From an uncultured Slackia sp. (GTDB taxonomy: Bacteria; Actinomycetota; Coriobacteriia; Coriobacteriales; Eggerthellaceae): DNA of 5,107 nucleotides. The stretch is from assembly GCA_900553775.1 (NCBI GenBank), contig USEZ01000135.1, forward strand, positions 1-5,107. The letters are read 5' to 3'. Shown piece by piece: positions 1 through 5,102 of the stretch. The position numbers and the translations under genes were made by a program. The number at the start of each line of letters is the position of its first letter. Within the stretch, counting starts at the first letter, position 1. The notes under the pieces are model-generated. The model did not search any database and was not told the DNA's origin. It worked only from the letters and a program-made list of their open reading frames with translations.

Positions 1-375
1 ACCGCGGAACATGATCGTGATCTTCACCTTGGCGCCGCCCTCCAAGAAGCGAAGCACGTGCTTCTTCTTGGTGGTGTAGTCTCCGACGTCGATCTTCGGA
101 CGGAATTTCATTTCCTTGATTTCGACCTTCGTCTGGTTCTTGCGGGCCTGCTTCGCCTTGATGGCCTGATCGTATTTGAACTTGCCGTAGTCCATGATGC
201 GACATACGGGCGGTTCGGCGTTCGGGGCGATTTCGACGAGGTCGAGCCCCTGGCCATCGGCGATACGCTGCGCTTCGCGCGTGCTGAAGATGCCCATCTG
301 CGATCCGTCGTATCCGATCAAACGGCATTCGCGGGTGCGGATTTCATCGTTGAGCCTCGGCTCCTGAGCTGCTAT
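1..375 (-). CDS. infC: Translation initiation factor IF-3, 5' part (C-terminus beyond window)
   Basis: IF-3 binds the 30S subunit, prevents premature joining with 50S, and checks initiator tRNA and start codon during initiation. The 125 visible codons give a classic IF-3: RLNDEIRTRECRLIGYDG near residues 8-25, the signature APNAEPPVCRIMDYGKFKYD at about 50-69, a lysine-rich linker (about 71-90), and the start of the C-terminal domain (FRPKIDVGDYTTK, then FLEGGAKVKITIMFRG). IF-3 is usually about 170-180 residues, so roughly 50 are lost past the left edge; no stop is seen. rpmI and rplT commonly follow infC but lie outside. No ATG occurs in frame before residue 27. The chosen start is an ATA at 375, eight bases after AGGAGG; an in-frame GTG at 384 lies inside the Shine-Dalgarno sequence itself. 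Identity is certain; the exact start is inferred. Confidence 0.95.
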   Translation of the reverse strand, partial: MAAQEPRLNDEIRTRECRLIGYDGSQMGIFSTREAQRIADGQGLDLVEIAPNAEPPVCRIMDYGKFKYDQAIKAKQARKNQTKVEIKEMKFRPKIDVGDYTTKKKHVLRFLEGGAKVKITIMFRG

Positions 376-390
376 CGCGCTCACCTCCTT
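373..390 (-). promoter_or_regulatory. infC ribosome-binding site with non-canonical ATA start
   Basis: On the minus strand AAGGAGGTGA (390 to 381) is a near-perfect anti-16S match. Eight bases separate AGGAGG from an ATA codon at 375-373 that is in frame with IF-3. The only other upstream initiation codon in frame is GTG at 384-382, which overlaps the Shine-Dalgarno and has no properly spaced site of its own. infC is the textbook gene using AUU (E. coli, Geobacillus) or similar rare starts, because IF-3 discriminates against them and so represses its own synthesis. An ATA start here is my inference from spacing and from that precedent. Confidence 0.7.
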
Positions 391-395
391 CTTCT

Positions 396-409
396 CTCGC
401 TTGCGCGAG
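396..409 (-). other. Small hairpin with GCAA tetraloop just upstream of infC Shine-Dalgarno
   Basis: In the infC leader transcript CTCGC and GCGAG form a perfect 5-bp stem closed by GCAA, a stable GNRA tetraloop. It ends six bases before the AAGGAGG. It could shape access of the ribosome to infC or be part of a larger leader fold. Its role is inferred from position only. Confidence 0.45.
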
Positions 410-422
410 TTCGTGCTGCAAC

Positions 423-450
423 AAAAAACCCTGCGCGCATAGCGACAGGG
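423..450 (-). terminator. Terminator-like hairpin in infC leader (candidate attenuator)
   Basis: The minus strand reads CCCTG (450-446), a 12-base middle, CAGGG (433-429), then six T residues (428-423). The middle can extend the stem through a small internal loop with CGC/GCG around TAT. A GC-rich stem followed directly by a T run is the form of an intrinsic terminator. It lies between the predicted infC promoter and the coding region, so it would terminate infC transcription prematurely; that position suggests attenuation rather than the end of another gene. The outer stem is only 5 bp, so efficiency is uncertain, and I did not identify a convincing antiterminator. Confidence 0.6.
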
Positions 451-505
451 CTCGAAAATGCGAAAACATATTCTTGCAACCCATCAGCTTGCGCCGAACT
501 AGGCG

Positions 506-521
506 GAAGGCAAGTGCCTTC
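506..521 (-). other. Leader hairpin near the infC transcript 5' end
   Basis: GAAGGC (521-516) and GCCTTC (511-506) form a perfect 6-bp stem with an ACTT loop. A 4-bp stem CGCC/GGCG follows immediately downstream in the transcript. Together with the terminator-like stem and the tetraloop hairpin this makes a highly structured leader of roughly 150 bases. In Firmicutes the infC-rpmI-rplT leader is bound by ribosomal protein L20; whether this one is equivalent cannot be decided by eye. Confidence 0.4.
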
Positions 522-539
522 TCTTGAAACAGCTTTTGC

Positions 540-567
540 ATAATACCATAAAATGAAGCCGATGCAA
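540..567 (-). promoter_or_regulatory. Predicted infC promoter (extended -10)
   Basis: On the minus strand TATTAT (545-540) differs from the TATAAT consensus at one base and is preceded directly by TGG, giving an extended -10 element. A weak -35, TTGCAT (567-562), lies 16 bases upstream. Transcription would begin near 533, giving a leader of about 158 bases before the infC start. This AT-rich patch stands out in GC-rich surroundings. The promoter is predicted by motif only. Confidence 0.6.
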
Positions 568-746
568 GCGCTTCAGAAAAATCGATGCAATGCGGCGCGC
601 CACGAAGCCCGCGCGCATCGCGGCGCCTCTTCGCCGGCAGATACGCAGGCACGCCGCGCGACGGAGCGCTCGAGACGAAAGACGGCGCGGCGACGAGCGC
701 GGCCGGCCTTCGGCATGAAAGTTTTACCATAGCACCGGGCCCGATC
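568..746. other. Intergenic stretch between infC promoter and hisJ; nothing recognised
   Basis: This GC-rich stretch lies between divergently transcribed infC and hisJ. Open frames cross it on both strands (for example 585-776 plus and 344-790 minus), but their arginine/alanine-rich or patternless translations look like GC-driven noise and lack ribosome-binding sites. A hisJ promoter is expected here; the best -10-like string I see is TACCAT at 725-730, with no acceptable -35, so I do not call it. Confidence 0.4.
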
Positions 747-766
747 GAGGAAGGAAGGACGCTTTG
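747..766 (+). promoter_or_regulatory. hisJ ribosome-binding site and TTG start
   Basis: GAGGAAGGAAGGA (747-759) is a purine-rich Shine-Dalgarno region 5-9 bases before TTG at 764-766. This start puts the conserved HxH metal motif of PHP phosphatases at residues 7-9, as usual in the family. No ATG or GTG is better placed, so TTG is preferred. Confidence 0.7.
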
Positions 767-1558
767 GATATCGTAGACTGCCATACCCACACCGCGTTTT
801 CAGACGGCGCAGACGGCATCGAAGACAACGTGGCCGCCGCGGAAAAACGAGGAATCGCGACGATCGCCTGCACGGATCATCTGGCCAAGCCCGCCTTCAT
901 GGACTGCGCGATCGACGAGACGCGCATCGACGAGCTTGCGCGCGAAATCGAGCGAAGCCGCGAGCGCCATCCGAACGTCGAGGTCGTCTTCGGATTCGAG
1001 GCGGACTGGTACGCCGGCTGCGAGGCCGACATCGCCCGAGCCAAAGGCGATGCCACGTTTCTTCTCGGGTCGGTCCATTACCTCGGCGAATTCGCCATCG
1101 ACTGGACCCGGGACATGCGCATATGGGAGCGCGACGGGGCCGATGCCGTTTGGACCGAATACGTCCGGACCTGGTGCCGCGCGTGCTTCTGCCCGGTCGG
1201 GTTCGACTCGATGGCCCACCCCGACCTTGTGCGCCTGTTCGAGAAAAGCGGATATGCGCCCTCTATCGGCCTTGCGCCCCTGTGGGATGAAATGGCGGAG
1301 GCGGCACGCGAATCGGGCGTGCGCGTCGAGGTGTCGACGGCAGGGCTTCGCAAGCGGCTCGCCGATTTCTACCCTGCCTTCGGCCTGCTCGAACGCTTCC
1401 GTTTCGCAGGCGTGCCGATAACCGTAGGCTCGGACGCCCACCGCGCCTGCGACGTGGGATCGCACGTGGAATCGGCATACGCCTACGCGCGAAAGGCGGG
1501 CTATACGCATATCGAAGCGCCCACCGCCGATGGAGACTGGCGACGCATCCGCCTTTGA
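764..1558 (+). CDS. hisJ: PHP-family histidinol-phosphatase
   Basis: This is a 264-residue PHP-domain phosphoesterase that most likely hydrolyses L-histidinol phosphate to L-histidinol, the penultimate stage of histidine synthesis, in the cytoplasm. The metal-binding set is visible in order: H7-x-H9 in VDCHTHTAFSDG, TDH at 37-39, E79 in GFEADW, H105 in GSVHYL, H152 in MAHPD, and D224/H226 in GSDAH. EVSTAGLRK (189-197) matches the EINTSGLRK-type motif of HisJ/HisK proteins, and the length is typical (about 260-280). No signal peptide or membrane segment is seen. It converges on the his operon, whose hisB lacks a phosphatase domain, which supports the histidine assignment over another PHP esterase. 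Being on the opposite strand it must be transcribed separately. The start is TTG. Confidence 0.88.
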   Translation: MDIVDCHTHTAFSDGADGIEDNVAAAEKRGIATIACTDHLAKPAFMDCAIDETRIDELAREIERSRERHPNVEVVFGFEADWYAGCEADIARAKGDATFLLGSVHYLGEFAIDWTRDMRIWERDGADAVWTEYVRTWCRACFCPVGFDSMAHPDLVRLFEKSGYAPSIGLAPLWDEMAEAARESGVRVEVSTAGLRKRLADFYPAFGLLERFRFAGVPITVGSDAHRACDVGSHVESAYAYARKAGYTHIEAPTADGDWRRIRL

Positions 1559-1589
1559 CCCCTCGCAACCCGCCTGCGCGAAGCCCCGC

Positions 1590-1644
1590 CGATGCGCCTG
1601 CGGGCCGCATACGCGGCCGCCGCGGGCCGAACGCAGGCGCATCG
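1590..1644. repeat. Large GC-rich inverted repeat between convergent hisJ and hisE
   Basis: CGATGCGCCTGCG (1590-1602) and CGCAGGCGCATCG (1632-1644) are perfect 13-bp inverted arms. The 29-base interior holds a second perfect stem, GGCCGC/GCGGCC (1603-1608 and 1613-1618), around an ATAC loop. It sits between the stop codons of two convergent genes, so a shared bidirectional 3'-end structure (termination or mRNA protection) is likely. Neither strand has a T run after the stem, so it is not a canonical intrinsic terminator. The repeat is clear in the sequence; its function is inferred. Confidence 0.65.
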
Positions 1645-1660
1645 CGAGCGGGCCGGCCGA

Positions 1661-1979
1661 TCAGCGCGCGCGTGCGTCGAGCTCGCCGGCGAGCTCATCG
1701 AGGGCCACGCCGTGGTAGGCGAGCGCGACAAGCAGGTGATACACCAAGTCGGCCGCCTCGTAGCGGATATGGTCGTGATCGCGGTCTTTGCAGGCGAGCG
1801 CGACTTCGCACGCCTCTTCGACCACCTTTTTTCAGCACGCCGTCCTGGTCGCCCTGCAGCAGACGGGCCGTGTAGCTCGCCGCAGAATCGGCTTCGCGGC
1901 GAGAGCCGATGACGGCCCACAGCCGTTCAAGCGTCGCGCCGATATCCCCCGGATGCACGTTTTGCGTTCTCTCGCCCAT
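1661..1979 (-). pseudogene. hisE: Phosphoribosyl-ATP pyrophosphatase, interrupted by a one-base frameshift
   Basis: HisE hydrolyses PR-ATP to PR-AMP and pyrophosphate, the second step of the pathway. The ATG at 1979 overlaps the hisI stop (TGATG), with GAGGAG five bases upstream. Residues 1-51 run LERLWAVIGSRR, then SYTARLLQGDQDGVLKK, typical of HisE. After the A6 tract (1832-1827) that frame turns into arginine-rich nonsense and stops at 1695, giving 94 residues. Removing one A, or shifting +1, gives KKVVEEACEVALACKD, then YEAADLVYHLLVALAYHGV, stopping at 1661. That restores a normal 105-residue HisE with the EExxE and EAADL..H motifs of its all-alpha, MazG-like fold. The distal frame keeps GC-rich third positions, so the lesion looks recent, a sequencing error, or suppressed by slippage. 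As read, the product lacks its metal site and should be inactive. Confidence 0.9.
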
Positions 1980-2302
1980 CACAGCTCCTCGATGTCGTTG
2001 AAAAAGCACGTCCTGCTGCCCGTATGGCATGCGGGGCCGGGCGAGTCCACCTCTACAAGCAGCGTGTCGCGATCGCAATCGGCGCGCACCGACACGACGC
2101 GCTGCATGTTGCCGCTTGTCGCCCCCTTGTTCCAAAGCTCCTGGCGCGAACGGGACCAAAACCAGGTCGTGCCCGTTTCGAGCGTCAGACGAAGCGATTC
2201 CTCGTCCATCCACGCCATCATAAGGACCTCTTTCGTATCATGCTGTTGCACGATCGCGGGGATAAGGCCCCTCTCGTCGTATTTCAAGCCGAACCCTTCC
2301 AT
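1979..2302 (-). CDS. hisI: Phosphoribosyl-AMP cyclohydrolase
   Basis: HisI opens the purine ring of PR-AMP to give ProFAR, the third step. The 107-residue protein is a stand-alone HisI domain, not a HisIE fusion. Visible family motifs are HDTKEVLMMAWMDEESL (21-37), TGTTWFWSRSRQELWNKG (43-60, the usual YxSRSR..LWxKG block), the DCDRD acidic/cysteine cluster at 75-79 (Mg and Zn ligands), and ACHTGSRTCF with C92 and C99, the remaining zinc cysteines. It starts at ATG with AAAGGAAG ten bases upstream, 18 bases after the hisF stop. Its stop overlaps the hisE start (TGATG), so the two are probably translationally coupled. Confidence 0.96.
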   Translation of the reverse strand: MEGFGLKYDERGLIPAIVQQHDTKEVLMMAWMDEESLRLTLETGTTWFWSRSRQELWNKGATSGNMQRVVSVRADCDRDTLLVEVDSPGPACHTGSRTCFFNDIEEL

Positions 2303-2320
2303 GAAAACGGCGCTTCCTTT

Positions 2321-3103
2321 CTAGCAATCGAGCCGCACCGCGATGCCTTGCCCGTCAAGATACTCTTTGACCTGGCGAATGCTGAACGTGCCGAAATGAA
2401 ACACGCTCGCGGCAAGCACCGCGTCGGCTTCGCCTTCGACGATGCCTTCGGCGAAATGCTCGAGCGCGCCGACGCCGCCCGAGGCGATGACGGGGATGGG
2501 CACGGCGCGCGAGACGGCCCTTGTCAGCGCGATATCGAACCCGTCTGCGGTGCCGTCTCTGTCCATCGACGTGAGCAGTATCTCCCCCGCGCCGCGACGG
2601 GCGGCCTCTTGCGCCCATCGCACGGCATCGATCCCCGTCGCTTTGCGCCCTCCCGCCGTATAGACCTCCCAGCGGTCTGCGCCGGGAGCCCCGGGGGCTC
2701 CGACGCGTTTGGCGTCGATGGCGCATATCACCGCCTGGCTGCCGAATGCCGCGGCCGCAGCCGTGATAAGGGACGGGTCGGCCACCGCGGCCGAATTGAG
2801 GGAAAGCTTGTCGGCGCCTGCGGCGGCCATGTTCCTCATAGCCGCGATGTCGCGGAATCCTCCGCCTACCGTATAGGGTATGGACAGGCGCTCTGCCGCG
2901 CGCGCGGCCATCCCAATCGTGGTCTTTCGACGCTCGCTTGTCGCCGTGATATCGAGAAACACCACTTCGTCGGCACCCTGCGCATCGTAGAAGCGCGCAA
3001 GTTCGACCGGGTCTCCCGCATCGCGCAACCCCTCAAAGTTGACGCCTTTGACAACCCGGCCGTCCTTCACGTCGAGGCAGGGGATCACACGTTTGGTCAG
3101 CAC
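2321..3103 (-). CDS. hisF: Imidazole glycerol phosphate synthase, cyclase subunit
   Basis: HisF is the (beta/alpha)8-barrel subunit that uses ammonia from HisH to turn PRFAR into imidazole-glycerol phosphate plus AICAR. The 260-residue length is normal. The catalytic aspartates are D11 (RVIPCLDV) and D130 (CAIDAKR). Phosphate-binding and barrel motifs are present: VGGGFRD (79-85), GADKLSLNSAAV (96-107), GAGEILLTSMDRDGT (171-185), VIASGGVG and AASVFHF. It starts at GTG, overlapping the hisA stop by seven bases, with AAAGGAGG (3117-3110) six bases upstream. The loop after AIDAKR carries a short GAPGAP-type insertion (about 135-143) that I do not recall from model HisF proteins. Its partner HisH is encoded two genes upstream. 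Confidence 0.97.
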   Translation of the reverse strand: MLTKRVIPCLDVKDGRVVKGVNFEGLRDAGDPVELARFYDAQGADEVVFLDITATSERRKTTIGMAARAAERLSIPYTVGGGFRDIAAMRNMAAAGADKLSLNSAAVADPSLITAAAAAFGSQAVICAIDAKRVGAPGAPGADRWEVYTAGGRKATGIDAVRWAQEAARRGAGEILLTSMDRDGTADGFDIALTRAVSRAVPIPVIASGGVGALEHFAEGIVEGEADAVLAASVFHFGTFSIRQVKEYLDGQGIAVRLDC

Positions 3104-3855
3104 GAACGGCCTCCTTTCCCGGCGTTCGCCGCAGCAAGCGCCTCCTCGAGCGAAAACGCCCCTTCGTACAGGGCGCGCCCTACGATGCAGCCTTCGACGG
3201 CGTCTGCGTCCGCCTGCGCCAACGCCTCGATGTCCGCAAGGGAGGCCACGCCCCCCGATGCAACGACGGGAAAGCCCGCAGCGTGCGAGATGCGCCTATA
3301 CGTCGGCACATCGATGCCCGTCCGCATGCCGTCGCGGGCGATATCGGTGAACACCAGATGCTCGAAGCCGTCGTCGGCCAGGCGCTGCGCGAGCTCGACG
3401 GCCGACACGTCCGCACCGGAGCGCCATCCGTCGATTCTGACCGACCCGTCGCTCGCGGCGATATCCGCCGTCAGCAGGCCTCGGTAAAGGCGGGCAGCCC
3501 GGCGCGCGAAATCGGCGTCGCGCACGATCGCCGTGCCGAGCGCGATGCGCGACGCTCCCAGGCAGGCAAGCTCGTCGATGCGGGCAAGGTCGCGCACGCC
3601 GCCGCCGACGTCGACCTTCAAAGATCCCAAGGCGCATATGGACTCGATCGCCGCGCGATTCGCCGCGCACGCCCGCTCGCCCTCGCCGAAAGCCGCCGAG
3701 AGGTCGACCACATGAACCCATTCTGCGCCGCGACGGGCGAAATCCATCGCCACCGCGGCAGGATCGTCGCTATAGACCGTCATCGTGCGACGGTCGCCTT
3801 TCTCGAGCCTGACGACACGGCCCTCTATCAGATCGATTGCAGGAAACAGAATCAC
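3097..3855 (-). CDS. hisA: ProFAR isomerase (phosphoribosylformimino-AICAR-P isomerase)
   Basis: HisA performs the Amadori isomerisation of ProFAR to PRFAR in a (beta/alpha)8 barrel homologous to HisF. The 252-residue length is typical. The general acid/base aspartates are D8 (FPAIDLIEGRVVRL) and most likely D131 (LLTADIAASDG). Other motifs are GAEWVHVVDLSAAFGEG (43-59), VDVGGGVRD (81-89), ALGTAIV, FTDIARDGMRTGID (169-182), VVASGGV and IVGRALYEG. The start is GTG overlapping the hisH stop by four bases (GTGA), implying translational coupling. The AAFGEG segment resembles actinobacterial PriA, the dual HisA/TrpF isomerase; specificity cannot be settled by eye, so the name covers the histidine activity only. 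Confidence 0.94.
   Translation of the reverse strand: MILFPAIDLIEGRVVRLEKGDRRTMTVYSDDPAAVAMDFARRGAEWVHVVDLSAAFGEGERACAANRAAIESICALGSLKVDVGGGVRDLARIDELACLGASRIALGTAIVRDADFARRAARLYRGLLTADIAASDGSVRIDGWRSGADVSAVELAQRLADDGFEHLVFTDIARDGMRTGIDVPTYRRISHAAGFPVVASGGVASLADIEALAQADADAVEGCIVGRALYEGAFSLEEALAAANAGKGGRSC
3110..3117 (-). promoter_or_regulatory. hisF ribosome-binding site inside the hisA 3' end
   Basis: AAAGGAGG lies within the last codons of hisA (encoding KGGR), six bases before the hisF GTG. This fixes the hisF start at 3103 and implies coupling of the two barrel enzymes. Confidence 0.75.
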
Positions 3856-4508
3856 AGCCTGCCCCTTTCGCGCGTACGGTCGGAAACGATGTCGACGAAA
3901 TTGCGCAACAGCTCGCGTCCGCGCAGCGACGATTTCTCAGGATGGAACTGGCATCCGAACACGAGGCCGCGCCCGACGGCGGCGGGAAACTCCGACCCGT
4001 ATCGGCATCGGCATGAAACGATCGAATCGTCGTCGGGAAGCGCGACGTAGGAATGGGTGAAATAGAAATGGGCGCCGGGCGCGACGCCCTCGAACAGAGG
4101 GCCCGGATCGTCTGTCGGCGTCACGTCGTCCCATCCGACATGGGGAACCTTCAGCCCGGATGCATCGAGGCGCACGCACGAACCCCCGAACACCCCGAGG
4201 CCCCGCACGCCCTCGTCATCGCAGGCGCCCTCTTCCCCCCGCTCGAACAGCAGCTGCATGCCGAGGCAGATTCCCAAAAAGGGGCGCTCTCGCTCGATAG
4301 CCGCGACGACGGCGTCGACCTGGCCGCTTTCGCGCATGAACGAAGCGGCATCGGCGAAGCTTCCCACGCCCGGCAGCACCACGGCGCGGGCGCGCCCTAT
4401 ATCGCCCGGGTCGTCGGAAATGCGCGTCGCGGCGCCGGCCGCCTCCAAAGCGCGCTTGACCGACATCAGATTGCCCTTGTGATAGTCGACCACGACGATA
4501 TCGTCCAC
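3852..4508 (-). CDS. hisH: Imidazole glycerol phosphate synthase, glutaminase subunit
   Basis: HisH is the class I glutamine amidotransferase that releases ammonia from glutamine and channels it into the HisF barrel. The 218-residue protein shows the glutaminase triad: nucleophile C81 in FLGICLGMQLLFE, and H189 and E191 in GCQFHPEKSS. The oxyanion-strand motif VVLPGVGSF (43-51) and VPHVGWDDV (121-129) are present, as is FYFTHSYV (148-155), characteristic of HisH. The start is GTG, giving DDIVVVDYHKGNLMSV, the normal N-terminus (usually IDYGxGNLxSV). A strong AAGGAGG overlaps the hisB stop codon, nine bases after which hisH begins. It is somewhat longer than average, with a short arginine-rich tail (RTRERGRL). 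Confidence 0.97.
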   Translation of the reverse strand: MDDIVVVDYHKGNLMSVKRALEAAGAATRISDDPGDIGRARAVVLPGVGSFADAASFMRESGQVDAVVAAIERERPFLGICLGMQLLFERGEEGACDDEGVRGLGVFGGSCVRLDASGLKVPHVGWDDVTPTDDPGPLFEGVAPGAHFYFTHSYVALPDDDSIVSCRCRYGSEFPAAVGRGLVFGCQFHPEKSSLRGRELLRNFVDIVSDRTRERGRL

Positions 4509-4510
4509 GA

Positions 4511-4519
4511 CCCCTCCTT
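4511..4519 (-). promoter_or_regulatory. hisH ribosome-binding site overlapping the hisB stop
   Basis: AAGGAGGGG begins inside the TAA stop of hisB and ends two bases before the hisH GTG; AAGGAGG itself is four bases from it. Ribosomes finishing hisB would be placed on the hisH site, which supports coupled translation and the GTG start. Confidence 0.7.
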
Positions 4520-5102
4520 ACAACGCGCCCTTCGTCGAAGGAATTCCTTCGACGCGCGGATCGGCCTCGGCCGCCTCGCGCAAAGCGCGGGCGCATGCCT
4601 TGAACGCCGCCTCTACGATATGATGCCCGTTCTCGCCGCACATGAGCCGCATATGCAGCGTCACGCCCGCCTCGCGCGCGAACGCGACGAAGAATTCCTT
4701 GGCGAGCTGGGCGTCGAAAGACCCGATGCGCTCGACGCCGGGGTCGACTTCGTAGAACGCCTGGCCGCGCCCCGAAATATCGACGCACGCCATGACCAGG
4801 GATTCATCCATGGGCACGAACGCCGTGCCGAAACGACGGATGCCGCGCTTGTCGCCGAGGGCCTCGCGAAACGCGCGGCCCATCGCGATGCCGACGTCCT
4901 CGACGGTATGATGGTCGTCTACCTGCACGTCGCCGCGCGCCTCGATATCGGCGCCGAAGCACCCGTGGCGGACGAAGGCATCGAGCATATGGTCGAAAAA
5001 CCCCACGCCCGTGTCGATGCGCGCCTCGGAAGGGCCGTCTATCTCCAAAAGCACGCGAATCGAGGTTTCGGACGTGACGCGTTCGACCGAAGACGCCCTC
5101 AT
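4518..5102 (-). CDS. hisB: Imidazoleglycerol-phosphate dehydratase (monofunctional)
   Basis: HisB dehydrates imidazole-glycerol phosphate to imidazole-acetol phosphate using a di-manganese site. The 194-residue protein is the dehydratase domain alone, without the N-terminal histidinol-phosphatase domain of enterobacterial HisB. Metal and catalytic motifs appear in order: GVGFFDHMLDAFVRHG (32-47), VDDHHTVEDVGIAMG (61-75; H64, H65, E68), RFGTAFVPMDE (90-100), and GENGHHIVEAAFK (156-168; H160, H161, E164, K168). The ATG at 5102 forms an ATGA overlap with a TGA in another frame, so an upstream operon gene probably ends there. The Shine-Dalgarno would lie beyond the right edge and cannot be seen. 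Confidence 0.97.
   Translation of the reverse strand: MRASSVERVTSETSIRVLLEIDGPSEARIDTGVGFFDHMLDAFVRHGCFGADIEARGDVQVDDHHTVEDVGIAMGRAFREALGDKRGIRRFGTAFVPMDESLVMACVDISGRGQAFYEVDPGVERIGSFDAQLAKEFFVAFAREAGVTLHMRLMCGENGHHIVEAAFKACARALREAAEADPRVEGIPSTKGAL

Noticed and set aside
385..490. Short leader-peptide candidates (for example ATGGGTTGCAAG... on the minus strand) overlapping the infC attenuator-like stem.
   Set aside because: No Shine-Dalgarno before the ATG codons and no run of regulatory codons; the frame simply continues into infC out of phase and stops at 344.
702..730. A possible hisJ promoter with -10-like TACCAT.
   Set aside because: Only four of six consensus bases and no -35 at acceptable spacing.
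585..776. A 63-codon plus-strand open frame ending just inside hisJ.
   Set aside because: Arginine/alanine-rich translation typical of GC-rich noise, no ribosome-binding site, no recognisable motif.
344..790. A 148-codon open frame on the minus strand spanning the infC leader and promoter.
   Set aside because: It runs through the predicted promoter and terminator stem, overlaps infC in another frame, has no ribosome-binding site and shows no recognisable domain.
1679..1696. A perfect 18-bp palindrome, GAGCTCGCC/GGCGAGCTC, near the 3' end of hisE.
   Set aside because: It encodes the repetitive Glu-Leu-Ala-Gly-Glu-Leu with preferred codons, has no loop for a hairpin and no T run, so codon choice explains it adequately; an operator role has no support.
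1827..1832. The A6 tract as a programmed -1 ribosomal frameshift site (A AAA AAG) in hisE.
   Set aside because: The reading phase is CTG AAA AAA GGT, not the phase needed for that heptamer, and a -1 shift leads to the wrong frame; the restored frame needs +1 or loss of one A.
2024..3487. A 487-codon plus-strand open frame antisense to hisI, hisF and hisA.
   Set aside because: It is the opposite-strand shadow of strongly supported his genes; long antisense frames are expected in GC-rich coding DNA and the translation has no family features.
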